From contig CAZHNS010000003.1 of assembly GCA_964534175.1 (NCBI GenBank), positions 62,001 through 126,000 of the forward strand: a stretch of DNA of 64,000 nt, in the 5' to 3' direction. The notes beneath the pieces were generated by a model. The model had not been told where the DNA came from. It did not search any database and was given only the letters and a program-made list of their open reading frames with translations. The stretch is from JAFGHJ01 sp964534175 (GTDB lineage Bacteria; Hydrothermota; UBA3072). Made by a program: the position numbers and the translations under genes. This document shows positions 43,305 through 52,128 of the stretch, piece by piece. Positions within the stretch are counted from its first letter, which is position 1. Every line of letters begins with the position of its first letter.

Positions 43305-43450
43305 CGAAAATTAAAAATCAAATATCAAAGTGCAAAATTACAAATCAAAGTTCAAAAATGAAATAAAAACGAAAAACTTTAAAGGACATGATGTAATTTT
43401 GCATTTTTATTTGGCGTTTTACTTTTTAAATTTTAATATTTAAATTTCAT
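43305..43450. repeat. Family B AT-rich inverted repeat, copy 1
   Basis: Left arm AAAATTAAAAATCAAATATC...GCAAAATTACAAATCAAAG and right arm AATTTTGCATTTTTATTTGG...TTTTAATATTTAAATTTC are roughly complementary around a short unique centre. It lies in the 43179-43559 gap before the Lol permease gene. Confidence 0.8.
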
Positions 43451-43559
43451 AAAAAATTTGGGAGTTCTTACAGCATATTTTGGTGTATTTGTTTGAAATT
43501 CAATGCTATGATACACATTACCCCCTTGCCCAAAGATATAAAAAGGATATACTGATTAT

Positions 43560-44786
43560 ATGAAAAAGCTGTTTAATATCGAATATTTTCTTGCTAAAAG
43601 ATATATACGAATTAAAAAAGGAGAGGGTTTCAGGTCTTTAATAACACTTTTTGCAGCCGGAGGCATATCTTTGGGAGTTGCTACGCTTTTAGTTGTTATG
43701 TCTGTAATGAATGGTATGCAGACTGACCTTAAAAACAAAGTTCTTGGAGCAAGCGCCCCTCTTACAGTTTTGACAATAGATCAAAAATTTATAAAAGATT
43801 GGGAAGGTATAGTGGATACTTTGAAAGAAAGAGTGCCAGAGATTAGGGATGCGACACCTTATATTTTTGAAAAAGCACTTTTGAAACATGAGGATAGAAC
43901 TGACGGAGCTATAATAAGAGGAGTTGACCCTGCTTCCTTTTCTCTGGTTTCGGATATTCCCGATAATATTGAAAAAGGAGAGTTTGATCTTTCCGGTAGA
44001 AAAGTCGTTCTCGGAAATTATCTGGCGAGAAGATTGTGGGCTCATGTAGGAGATACGATAACCATTTCATCTCCTTTTTCTTCTGCTCCTACTCCATTTG
44101 GTTTTCTTCTGCCTGCGGAAGATTTTGTTCTCTCCGGGGTTTTTGACATGGGGATGTACGAATACAACGCGACTATTGCAATAATATCGATTGAGAATGC
44201 AAAAAGTCTTTTTGGGATCGACGGAGTTACCGGTATAGATTTTACAGTGAGTGATCCCTACCGGGCTCCTGATCTTGCAATTGATATCGTAGCCCAGCTT
44301 GGATATCCTTATCGGGTAATGAATTGGATGGAAAGGAATAGAATCCTTCTTAGAGCTCTTGAAATCGAAAAAAAGGTAATGTTTATAATACTTACTTTAA
44401 TAATAATTGTTGCCGCTTTCAATATTATTTCTTCTCTGGTTCTAATTGTGCTGGCAAAGATGAGAGAAATAGGAATCCTTAAAGCTCTGGGTGCTTCTGC
44501 TTCTTCTGTTACAAGAATATTTCTGATAGATGGTTTGATTGTGGGTGGGGGAGGTGCCTTTTTTGGGGTTTTGATTGCCTGGATATTATGTTTTCTTCTC
44601 GGTAAGTATAAGTTCATTGATTTACCTTCTGATGTTTATTTCCTTACAAAACTACCGGTGGAAATGCAGTTACCTGATTTTCTTTTAGTTATATTTTCAG
44701 CTATAGCTTTATCTCTCCTGGCTGCTTTGTATCCGGCAAGAAAAGCTGCCGGACTTGATCCTGTAGAGGCGATAAGAAATGAGTAA
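43560..44786 (+). CDS. Lipoprotein-releasing ABC permease (LolC/LolE family)
   Basis: 408 residues: an N-terminal helix after a YFLAKRYIRIKKGEGFRSLITLFA cytosolic lead, a periplasmic domain (about 50-265), then three FtsX-like helices with KMREIGILKALGASASSVTRIFLIDG near 300 and the C-terminal LAALYPARKAAGLDPVEAIRNE. It extracts mature lipoproteins from the inner membrane for LolA. Only one LolC/E-type gene is present, so a homodimeric LolF-like permease is likely. It overlaps lolD by eight bases. Confidence 0.93.
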   Translation: MKKLFNIEYFLAKRYIRIKKGEGFRSLITLFAAGGISLGVATLLVVMSVMNGMQTDLKNKVLGASAPLTVLTIDQKFIKDWEGIVDTLKERVPEIRDATPYIFEKALLKHEDRTDGAIIRGVDPASFSLVSDIPDNIEKGEFDLSGRKVVLGNYLARRLWAHVGDTITISSPFSSAPTPFGFLLPAEDFVLSGVFDMGMYEYNATIAIISIENAKSLFGIDGVTGIDFTVSDPYRAPDLAIDIVAQLGYPYRVMNWMERNRILLRALEIEKKVMFIILTLIIIVAAFNIISSLVLIVLAKMREIGILKALGASASSVTRIFLIDGLIVGGGGAFFGVLIAWILCFLLGKYKFIDLPSDVYFLTKLPVEMQLPDFLLVIFSAIALSLLAALYPARKAAGLDPVEAIRNE

Positions 44787-45453
44787 TATTATAACGGCAC
44801 TAAAGGATGTTAAAAAAGGTTTTTTGTCCGGAAAAGAGGAAATAAACGTTCTGCAGGGTATAAATTTGGAAGTCGAGGAAGGCGATTTCATTACAATAAG
44901 CGGTCCATCTGGTTCAGGAAAGAGTACACTTCTCCACATATTAGGCGGTCTTCTGCATCCTGACCAAGGAGATGTTATTCTTCAGAATAAATCTCTTTAT
45001 GCGCATTCGGATCAGGAACTTGCGAAGATAAGGAATGAAAAAATAGGATTTATATTTCAGTTCCATCATCTCCTTCTTGATTTTACTGTGATAGAAAACT
45101 TGGTGATACCTCTTTTGATAAAAGGCACCACTTTTGGAAAAGCTTCTAAAAAGGCGGAGGAATTATTAGGCCTTGTGGATCTTAGACACAGGGTACATGC
45201 CAAGCCCAGAACTCTTTCAGGAGGAGAAAGACAGAGAGTCGCAGTCCTTCGAGCTATTATAAATGATCCCTTATTGCTGCTTGCAGATGAACCCACGGGC
45301 GATTTGGATCGGGCACACTCAAATGTGGTTTTAGAGATGTTGCGCCAAATTCATCGCGATAAAGGTATGACAGTGATTCTCGTAAGTCATAATCAGAGGG
45401 TTGCAAAAATGGGCGAAAAAACATATAATTTAATAGAAGGAAAATTAAAATGA
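44779..45453 (+). CDS. lolD: Lipoprotein-releasing ABC ATPase LolD
   Basis: 224 residues. Walker A GPSGSGKST near residue 38, Q-loop FQFHHLLLDFTVIENL, ABC signature LSGGERQRV, Walker B LLLADEPTGDLD and the H-loop ILVSH. The FQFHHLL..FT..ENV pattern is LolD/MacB-like. It powers the preceding permease. Its stop overlaps the mcsA start (AAAATGA), linking lipoprotein export to the mcs-clpC genes in one transcript. Confidence 0.95.
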   Translation: MSNIITALKDVKKGFLSGKEEINVLQGINLEVEEGDFITISGPSGSGKSTLLHILGGLLHPDQGDVILQNKSLYAHSDQELAKIRNEKIGFIFQFHHLLLDFTVIENLVIPLLIKGTTFGKASKKAEELLGLVDLRHRVHAKPRTLSGGERQRVAVLRAIINDPLLLLADEPTGDLDRAHSNVVLEMLRQIHRDKGMTVILVSHNQRVAKMGEKTYNLIEGKLK

Positions 45454-45917
45454 AATGTGAATTATGCGGAGCAAATAACGCAAAATACAAATATTATGAA
45501 GTAGATTCTGATACAGTTCGAGAAATAAATATATGCGAACAGTGCGCCAGAGAAAAAGGCGTAGATATTAAGAGTAAAGAGGAATCCGTTGTGGTTGAAA
45601 GCAAGACGTGCCCTGGTTGTGGTCTTACTTTTGGGGAATATAAAGATTCGGGAAGCCTGGGGTGTGCTGAGTGTTATAAGAATTTTCAAGATCAAATCAA
45701 GGTATTTCTCAAAGAATCACAGTTGGGAATATTGCATAAAGGGAAAGAACCTGTTAGAAATAGTAAGGTTATTTTTGTGAAGAAGGAAATTATGGAGATG
45801 AAAAAGAAGCTGGATGATTATGTGGAAGATGAAAAGTTTGAGGAAGCTGTAAAGTTAAGGGATAAAATTGAAGCAAGAAAAGAAGAACTTAAAACTATCA
45901 GGGAAAAAAATGATTGA
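45450..45917 (+). CDS. mcsA: McsA-like zinc-finger/UVR protein
   Basis: 155 residues. Four CxxC pairs: CELC (C3/C6), CEQC, CPGC and CAEC, forming two zinc sites, then a C-terminal UVR motif (KKKLDDYVEDEKFEEAVKLRDKIEARKEEL). In Firmicutes McsA activates the arginine kinase McsB and helps ClpC. The ATG overlaps lolD and the stop overlaps the following mcsB-like gene by eight bases. Confidence 0.93.
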   Translation: MKCELCGANNAKYKYYEVDSDTVREINICEQCAREKGVDIKSKEESVVVESKTCPGCGLTFGEYKDSGSLGCAECYKNFQDQIKVFLKESQLGILHKGKEPVRNSKVIFVKKEIMEMKKKLDDYVEDEKFEEAVKLRDKIEARKEELKTIREKND

Positions 45918-46950
45918 TTCTCTCATAGATCATTTTCCGGTTTGGTTAGAAAACATAGGACCTTATTCGGAGATTATTTTATTTTCTAAGGTTTCTCTTT
46001 ATCGTAACTTAGGAGGATATAAGTTCAATAAGAGAAATTCGGATAAGGAAAGAGAAGAAATTTTGGATTTGCTTATTGAGGGTATGGACGCGCTTTCTTC
46101 TTTTGAGAAAGTCATTCCCTTGAAGGGCCTTAAAGATAATGAAAGAGAACTTTTTGCCGAAAGGGATTTTCTCTCGAGAGATGACTTGAGGGATTCCCGC
46201 TTTCTCGGGTTAGGTCTAAACGACCTGCAAAACAATGTTATTGTTTTAAACTCGAAGGAACACATTAAAATATCTTGTGTGTCAGGCGAATTGTCCCTCA
46301 AAGAGACTTATTCTAAGTGTGATAGTCTTGATGATGAGCTAAATGATGAATTTGGATTTGCGTATGATAAAAGAATAGGTTTTCTTACTTCTTCGACCGA
46401 TAAGGTCGGAACAGGAATGGTTGTTTCAGCAGTTGTTCATCTGCCGGCTCTTGTTATTACCGGTAAATTCATAGACGTCATCGATGATCTTGAAGATTCT
46501 CTTTTTTCTATAGGAGGAGTTTTTAACGTAGGTGAAACTGTCGAAGGAAGTTATTTTAAATTAAGCAATAAATTTACATTGGGTGTTTCTGAAGAAGAAA
46601 TATTGAAAATGTTCGAAAACAAGATTAAGAGTATAATTGAAAAGGAAGTGGATAGTAGAGAATATTTAACTCAAAAAGTGGGTTATGAGACTGAAGATAA
46701 GATATGGAGATCTTATGGTATCTTAAAGAATGCCAGACTTCTATCCGTAACAGACTTCCTTAATTTAACTGCTGCCGTAAGACTTGGTGTAAGTTTGGGA
46801 ATTGTAAAGGATATTAGTATTAAGGATTTGAACATATGGCTTTTCCAAGGGCTTCCGGGTCATTTAAGCGTCCTAAATGAAGAGGTCAAGAATAAAAAAG
46901 AAGAAAATATTCTGAGAGCGAGATTAATAAGGAACAATTTAGGAGGATAA
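45910..46950 (+). CDS. mcsB: McsB-like guanidino-kinase homologue with degenerate active site
   Basis: 346 residues from ATG 45910. Overall collinear with B. subtilis McsB (SYGVLKNARLLSV-like tail, MVVSAVVHLPALV, DVRLG-like AAVRLGVSLGIVK). Key motifs are altered: SSRxRxARN is SKVSLYRN (residues 26-33), NEEDHxR is NSKEHIK (114-120), SCPTNxGTGxR is SSTDKVGTGMV (161-171) so the reactive Cys is Ser and the ATP-binding Arg is Val, and the Arg in the RGxxGEGSE loop is Gly. The pArg-binding RD of the C-terminal domain reads EN (332-333). I infer a pseudokinase that may act as a ClpC adaptor. Confidence 0.88.
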   Translation: MIDSLIDHFPVWLENIGPYSEIILFSKVSLYRNLGGYKFNKRNSDKEREEILDLLIEGMDALSSFEKVIPLKGLKDNERELFAERDFLSRDDLRDSRFLGLGLNDLQNNVIVLNSKEHIKISCVSGELSLKETYSKCDSLDDELNDEFGFAYDKRIGFLTSSTDKVGTGMVVSAVVHLPALVITGKFIDVIDDLEDSLFSIGGVFNVGETVEGSYFKLSNKFTLGVSEEEILKMFENKIKSIIEKEVDSREYLTQKVGYETEDKIWRSYGILKNARLLSVTDFLNLTAAVRLGVSLGIVKDISIKDLNIWLFQGLPGHLSVLNEEVKNKKEENILRARLIRNNLGG

Positions 46951-46954
46951 AAAT

Positions 46955-49405
46955 ATGTTTATGGATGAGCGTTTTACAAAAAAGTTAATAGACGTTGTTA
47001 AAATATCAAAGGATTTGGCGCGTGAAGCCGGGTTGGGCGAAGTAACGCCAGTTATCCTTTTACTTGCTATATTAAGACACGGAAACAATATCGCAGTTAC
47101 CGTTATCGAAGAAGTGGGTGTGGATGTTGAGATACTTGAGAATAGGATTTTAAAACTCGTTAAAAGTAATAGAGATATATTGATCGTAGAACAGCCCATT
47201 GGATTGTCAGAGGATTCTCTGAATATCCTTGAGGAGGCTAAAGAAGAGGCTTTGATGCTTGGTAGGCAGATAATAGGCACGGAGCATCTTTTGCTTTCTT
47301 TGCTTAAGGCAAAAGAAGGTGCGTTTATCGAAATTTTAAAACCAGAAGAGCTCGATTACTATTTAGCGAAGCAGATGCTGCTTGACCTTTTTGATAAGGA
47401 AAAATCGCCCGATAAGGTACAAGAAAAATCAAAACCTTCTGTTGATAGGGCCTTGGAATTTTATACAAGAGATTTAACCGATCTTGCAAAGAGAGGAAGA
47501 ATTGACCCTGTTATTGGTAGAGAATCTGAGATGGAGAGAGTCATTCAGACTTTATGTCGAAGAAAAAAGAATAATCCGGTGCTTGTAGGTGAGCCCGGGG
47601 TTGGTAAAACCGCAATAGTTGAAGGTCTTGCGCAGAGAATTATTATCGGTGCGGTACCCAAGATGCTGCAAAACAAGAAAATACTTTCTATGGATCTCGC
47701 TTCTGTTATAGCCGGAACTAAATATCGCGGTCAATTTGAAAAGAGGTTAAAACAGATTTTAGAATCATTGAAAGATTCCGAGAACATACTTTTTATTGAT
47801 GAGATGCATACTATCGTAGGAGCAGGGGCGGCTGAAGGAGCCATAGATGCTTCTAATATGCTTAAGCCTGTTTTAGCCAGGGGAGAAATTCAGACCATTG
47901 GAGCGACTACCACTGAGGAATATAGAAAATATATAGAAAAAGATGGAGCTCTGGAACGCCGTTTGCAGATGGTTCTTATAGATCCTCCTACAATAGATGA
48001 AACAATAGATATATTAAATGGTATTAAACGTAAATATGAAGATTTTCATAAAGTTACGTATACTGATGAAGTAGTTAAAGCAACGGTTAAACTTTCCTGT
48101 CAATATATAGCTGATAGAAATCTTCCTGATAAAGCGATTGATGTCTTAGACGAGACGGGAGCCAAGGTTAGGTTAAGGGAGACAAAAGTTCCTGATGAAA
48201 TAGTATCACTTGAGGAAGAGTTGCGTAAAGTTAAGGAAGAGCTTCTGAGAGCCAGAGAAGAAGGAAAATATGAAGTTGCAATAGAACTGCGGGATAGAAG
48301 AGATGAAATCGAAGGTAAATTGGAGAAGAGTCTAGAAGATTGGGGAAAATACGGTGCTCTAAAGAGGGTTGAGGTCTTGGAAGAAGATATAAGAGAAGTT
48401 ATCTCTCTCTGGACAGGAATTCCTCTAAAGAGACTCAGAGAGGAAGAGACCGAACGACTTCTTTCTATGGAGGATGAAATTAAAAAGAGACTTGTTGGAC
48501 AAAGTGAAGCAATCAGAGTGGTCTCTAAGGCGATTAGAAGAAGCAGGGCTGGTCTTCGGGATATGCGAAGGCCGCTGGGGGCTTTTCTTTTCCTTGGCCC
48601 TACGGGAGTAGGAAAAACCGAGCTTGCGAAACAACTTGCAAGATTTCTCTTTAACACCGAAGAGTCTCTAGTCAGGATTGATATGAGTGAGTTTATGGAA
48701 AGATTTAATGTTTCCAAGTTGATAGGGGCTCCTCCGGGGTATGTAGGATATGATGAAGGTGGACTTTTGACCGAAGCCGTCAGAAGGAGACCTTATTCTG
48801 TAATTCTTTTGGATGAAATAGAAAAAGCTCATCCTGATGTATATAATATCCTTCTTCAGGTTTTTGATGAAGGTATGCTTACGGATGCATATGGAAGAAA
48901 AATCTCCTTTAAAAATGCAGTTATTATTATGACTTCGAATATAGGAACGAAGGAGATAATGCGAGGAACGTATGTTGGGTTTAAAAAACCCGATAAAGGA
49001 ATTAAATATGAGGAAATGAGAGAATATCTGCTGGAGGAAATTAAAGAAAGATTCAGTCCTGAATTCCTAAACAGAATAGATGAAAGCATTGTTTTTAAAT
49101 CACTCCACCGGGAAACGATGGCTTCTATTGTCGATATATTTTTCAATGAGGTCAGAGAAAGAGTTGAGGAGAAAGGATTCGAAATTTCTCTCACAGACGA
49201 AGCAAAAGAGTTCTTAATCGAAAAAGGTTTTGATCTGGAATATGGGGCGCGACCTCTGAAAAGAGTTATGCAGAGACAATTGGAGGATAAATTAGCAGAA
49301 GGATTTTTAAAGGGGAAGTGGAAAAAGGGAAACAAAATTGTAGTTTCCAGAGAGGGTGATGACTTAATATTCTTCTCGTCTCGTCCTGTTGCAGAAGTTC
49401 TCTAA
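46955..49405 (+). CDS. clpC: AAA+ unfoldase ClpC
   Basis: 816 residues, RBS AGGAGG eight bases upstream. Clp N-domain repeats (about 1-140: FTKKLIDVVKISKDLAREAG, IGTEHLLLSLL), first ATPase with GEPGVGKT near 206 and IDEMHTIVGAGAAEGAIDASN, a coiled M-domain (about 400-460, SLEEELRKVKEELLRAREEGKYEVAIELRD), and second ATPase with GPTGVGKT, VLLDEIEKAHPDV and the C-terminal D2 domain. It unfolds substrates for ClpP, which is not in the window. It is the last gene of the lolCE-lolD-mcsA-mcsB-clpC set before parA. Confidence 0.97.
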   Translation: MFMDERFTKKLIDVVKISKDLAREAGLGEVTPVILLLAILRHGNNIAVTVIEEVGVDVEILENRILKLVKSNRDILIVEQPIGLSEDSLNILEEAKEEALMLGRQIIGTEHLLLSLLKAKEGAFIEILKPEELDYYLAKQMLLDLFDKEKSPDKVQEKSKPSVDRALEFYTRDLTDLAKRGRIDPVIGRESEMERVIQTLCRRKKNNPVLVGEPGVGKTAIVEGLAQRIIIGAVPKMLQNKKILSMDLASVIAGTKYRGQFEKRLKQILESLKDSENILFIDEMHTIVGAGAAEGAIDASNMLKPVLARGEIQTIGATTTEEYRKYIEKDGALERRLQMVLIDPPTIDETIDILNGIKRKYEDFHKVTYTDEVVKATVKLSCQYIADRNLPDKAIDVLDETGAKVRLRETKVPDEIVSLEEELRKVKEELLRAREEGKYEVAIELRDRRDEIEGKLEKSLEDWGKYGALKRVEVLEEDIREVISLWTGIPLKRLREEETERLLSMEDEIKKRLVGQSEAIRVVSKAIRRSRAGLRDMRRPLGAFLFLGPTGVGKTELAKQLARFLFNTEESLVRIDMSEFMERFNVSKLIGAPPGYVGYDEGGLLTEAVRRRPYSVILLDEIEKAHPDVYNILLQVFDEGMLTDAYGRKISFKNAVIIMTSNIGTKEIMRGTYVGFKKPDKGIKYEEMREYLLEEIKERFSPEFLNRIDESIVFKSLHRETMASIVDIFFNEVRERVEEKGFEISLTDEAKEFLIEKGFDLEYGARPLKRVMQRQLEDKLAEGFLKGKWKKGNKIVVSREGDDLIFFSSRPVAEVL

Positions 49406-49411
49406 TTTGAA

Positions 49412-50194
49412 ATGGGAAAGAGCATTTCGATAGTTAATCAGAAAGGTGGGGTGGGTAAAACAACGACTGCAGTAAATTTAGGGGCCGCTCTCGCTCTTTA
49501 CAATCAGCATTGTCTGATAATTGACATGGACCCACAGTCGAATGCTACAAGTGGTTTAGGACTTACGGGTGTATCACCTACTATATACGATGTACTCGTA
49601 AAAGGGAAAGATCCCAAAAAAATAATTAAAAAAACAAACGTTGAAAACTTGGATGTTATACCCTCGGATATCTCTCTCGTAGGCGCCGAAGTTGAACTTG
49701 TAGATGTTAGAGGGAGAGAAATGCAACTCAAGAGAAGGATAATGCCTCTTAAAAGGGAATATGATTTTATTTTAATCGATTCTCCCCCCTCACTTGGTTT
49801 GCTTACTGTAAATTCTCTGGTTGGGGCGGATTCTGTTTTAATTCCAATCCAGGCTGAATTTTATGCGATGGAAGGTTTAAGTAAACTTTTAAATACGGTC
49901 AGAAATATCCAGCGGGAGTTGAATTCCAGATTGACTATCGAAGGTGTACTTCTGACACTTTTTGATACAAGATTGAATCTCGCTCATGAGGTTACAGACG
50001 AGGTCTGTAAATATTTCGGAGATAAGGTATATGAAGTAATAATTCCAAGAAATGTTACGTTGGCAGAAGCGCCAAGTTATGGAAAGAACATTTTTGATTA
50101 CGATTCAAGATCAAGAGGTGCTGAGGTATATAAAATGCTTGCAGAAGAGGTAATAAGAAGGAATGGCAAGAAGGGCGCTTGGCAAAGGGTTTAA
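49412..50194 (+). CDS. parA: Chromosome partitioning ATPase ParA/Soj
   Basis: 260 residues, deviant Walker A KGGVGKTT at 11-18, DMDPQSNATSGLG, Walker A'-like IDSPPSLGLLTVNSL and the C-terminal YEVIIPRNVTLAEAPSYGKNIFDYD typical of Soj. Small ParA type with no N-terminal HTH, as for chromosomal partition. It overlaps parB by 32 bases. Confidence 0.96.
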   Translation: MGKSISIVNQKGGVGKTTTAVNLGAALALYNQHCLIIDMDPQSNATSGLGLTGVSPTIYDVLVKGKDPKKIIKKTNVENLDVIPSDISLVGAEVELVDVRGREMQLKRRIMPLKREYDFILIDSPPSLGLLTVNSLVGADSVLIPIQAEFYAMEGLSKLLNTVRNIQRELNSRLTIEGVLLTLFDTRLNLAHEVTDEVCKYFGDKVYEVIIPRNVTLAEAPSYGKNIFDYDSRSRGAEVYKMLAEEVIRRNGKKGAWQRV

Positions 50195-50972
50195 TGCCCT
50201 AATCCCATCGGTAGAAGAAGATAAAGTACCGATAGGAAAGGTCTTTCATTCTCCCTTACAGCCCAGGAAAAAGATTAATGAAGAGGATTTAAAAGAGCTG
50301 GTTGCTTCTATAAAGCAGAATGGTATCCTGCAGCCTGTTCTACTCAGAAAGATCGAAGAGAATAAATATGAGTTAGTGTATGGCCACCGTCGTTTTGAAG
50401 CAGCAAAGAGAGCAGGCCTTAAAGAAATCCCCGCAGTTTTCCGGCGTCTTTCTGACAGAGAAGTTCTCGAAATTGCTATTATTGAAAATATACAAAGGGA
50501 AGATTTAAACCCTATGGAGGAAGCTAACGCTTATTATAACCTGAATGTGGAATTCGATCTTACTCAGGAAGAAATAGCCAAGAGAGTTGGTAAAGCAAGG
50601 ACAACTATAACCAACAAGATGAGATTGCTATCACTTCCGAAAGAAGCTCAGCAAGCTTTGTCCGAAAATAAAATAACTGAGGGTCATGCAAGAGCTCTTT
50701 TAGGTTTTAAAGATGAAAATAGAATTTTAAAAGAGTTGAAAAGTATTATAAGTGGAGATAAAACTGTAAGGGAAGCAGAAAAAGCTTCCAGAGTTAAGAA
50801 GAAAAAAAGGCAGATATCTTCCGAGTATGAAGACTTAAGGGAAGAACTTATGCATTTGTTTGGCACTGAAGTGAGAGTAGAGACCGGGAAAAAAAGAAAT
50901 AAATTGATTATAGAATTTTATTCAGATCAGGATTTAGAGAGAATCTATAATATAATAAAAGGAAAGAAATAA
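50163..50972 (+). CDS. parB: Chromosome partitioning protein ParB/Spo0J
   Basis: 269 residues. ALGKGFNALIP start, CTP-binding GHRRFEAAKRAGLKEIPA and ENIQREDLNPMEEA boxes, the HTH LTQEEIAKRVGKARTTITNKMRLLSLP, and a short C-terminal dimer domain ending NIIKGKK. It binds parS, clamps on DNA with CTP and recruits SMC. I found no convincing parS (TGTTTCACGTGAAACA-like) in this window. Confidence 0.96.
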   Translation: MARRALGKGFNALIPSVEEDKVPIGKVFHSPLQPRKKINEEDLKELVASIKQNGILQPVLLRKIEENKYELVYGHRRFEAAKRAGLKEIPAVFRRLSDREVLEIAIIENIQREDLNPMEEANAYYNLNVEFDLTQEEIAKRVGKARTTITNKMRLLSLPKEAQQALSENKITEGHARALLGFKDENRILKELKSIISGDKTVREAEKASRVKKKKRQISSEYEDLREELMHLFGTEVRVETGKKRNKLIIEFYSDQDLERIYNIIKGKK

Positions 50973-50989
50973 GGTTTTTGGGGTAGGTG

Positions 50990-51763
50990 ATGGGAATTAA
51001 GAAGTATACTATACAAATTATTCCTGAAGACGGTGAGGTCAGGGAGATAGATTTAACGAGAAGGAAGATTGTGTTGTTGGGTTCTATTCTTTTTCTGATA
51101 ATAGTAACGATTTTATATCTATCGGTGAATATTGGCAGGCTGGCCGTGGATAAAGCAGAGTATACTTTATTGAAAAAAAAGATTACCAATCTTGAGAATA
51201 GAGAACTGGAGATAGAAAAATTAAATAGTAGAATGAGAAAGTTTTACGATTTTGCTAATAAGTTAAACAAATCTCTCGGTCTTGAAATTTCCCTCGAGGA
51301 CTTTTTTGAAGCTGAAAAGGAAAAAGTGCCCGCGGAGACTTATAATATACAGGAAAACGGAACAATGGAAACCGAAGCTCTCCGGTTGCAGAATTTTATT
51401 CCGAATATACTTCCCACTACTGAAGGCTGGGTAAGTAAAAAGTTTTCTGATGGGCATCAGGCAATAGATATATCTCTAAAAGAAGGAACTCCTCTTTTTT
51501 CTACTATGGAAGGGGAGGTTGCCTTTACGGGAGATAGAAAATATCTTGGAATAACACTGGAGATTCGAAATGACGAAGGTTTTGGATTGATTTACAGCCA
51601 TTTAAGTGAAATTCTGGTTAAAGAAGGAGAAGAGGTTAAAAAAAATCAGTTGATTGCTCTCTCCGGTAATAGTGGAAGAAGTGATGCCCCTCATCTGCAC
51701 TATGGTGTACAAATACAAGGTAAATGGGTTAACCCAATTGATTATTTACTTATCAGGAGGTAA
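50990..51763 (+). CDS. Membrane-anchored M23 family peptidase (LytM-like)
   Basis: 257 residues from ATG 50990. One transmembrane helix (VLLGSILFLIIVTILYLSV) follows a short cytosolic N-terminus, then a coiled coil (about 65-100) and a LytM domain. Metal ligands are present: GHQAIDIS (HxxxD) near residue 161 and HLHYGVQ (HxH) near 240. It probably cuts peptidoglycan cross-links. It lies between parB and bactofilin; M23 genes beside bactofilins are a recurring pair in cell-shape control. Confidence 0.92.
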   Translation: MGIKKYTIQIIPEDGEVREIDLTRRKIVLLGSILFLIIVTILYLSVNIGRLAVDKAEYTLLKKKITNLENRELEIEKLNSRMRKFYDFANKLNKSLGLEISLEDFFEAEKEKVPAETYNIQENGTMETEALRLQNFIPNILPTTEGWVSKKFSDGHQAIDISLKEGTPLFSTMEGEVAFTGDRKYLGITLEIRNDEGFGLIYSHLSEILVKEGEEVKKNQLIALSGNSGRSDAPHLHYGVQIQGKWVNPIDYLLIRR

Positions 51764-51765
51764 TT

Positions 51766-52128
51766 ATGCGACAGGACGCAATAATGAATGTTTTTCATAA
51801 AGGGTCTACAATTGATGGCAAAATAAGGATAAATGGTTCTATTAGAATAGACGGAAAGTTGAAAGGACAGGTTGAGGCGACAGAAGCGGTTATAATTGGT
51901 GAAACCGGAGTAATTGAAGGAGATATAAAAGCCAAGGAAACAAATATTTCTGGTAAATGTACTGGCCAAATATTGGCGGAAAATACTGTTCTTCTTCATG
52001 CTTCTGCTGTAATAAATGGTGATGTGAAATGCAAAAAATTAGTCGTTGATGAAGGTGTAATTATCGATGGGAATATATCGATGAGAGATAAGAGCAGGAA
52101 TGTCCCGGAAGAAAAAGAAAAGACATAA
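51766..52128 (+). CDS. Bactofilin (polymer-forming cytoskeletal protein)
   Basis: 120 residues. The bactofilin beta-helix core is GSTIDGKIRINGSIRIDGKLKGQVEATEAVIIGETGVIEGDIKAKETNISGK with its short glycine turns, flanked by a short N-terminus and a charged tail. Bactofilins form nucleotide-free filaments that position cell-wall enzymes, here plausibly the adjacent M23 peptidase (2-bp gap). It overlaps rph by 29 bases. Confidence 0.94.
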   Translation: MRQDAIMNVFHKGSTIDGKIRINGSIRIDGKLKGQVEATEAVIIGETGVIEGDIKAKETNISGKCTGQILAENTVLLHASAVINGDVKCKKLVVDEGVIIDGNISMRDKSRNVPEEKEKT

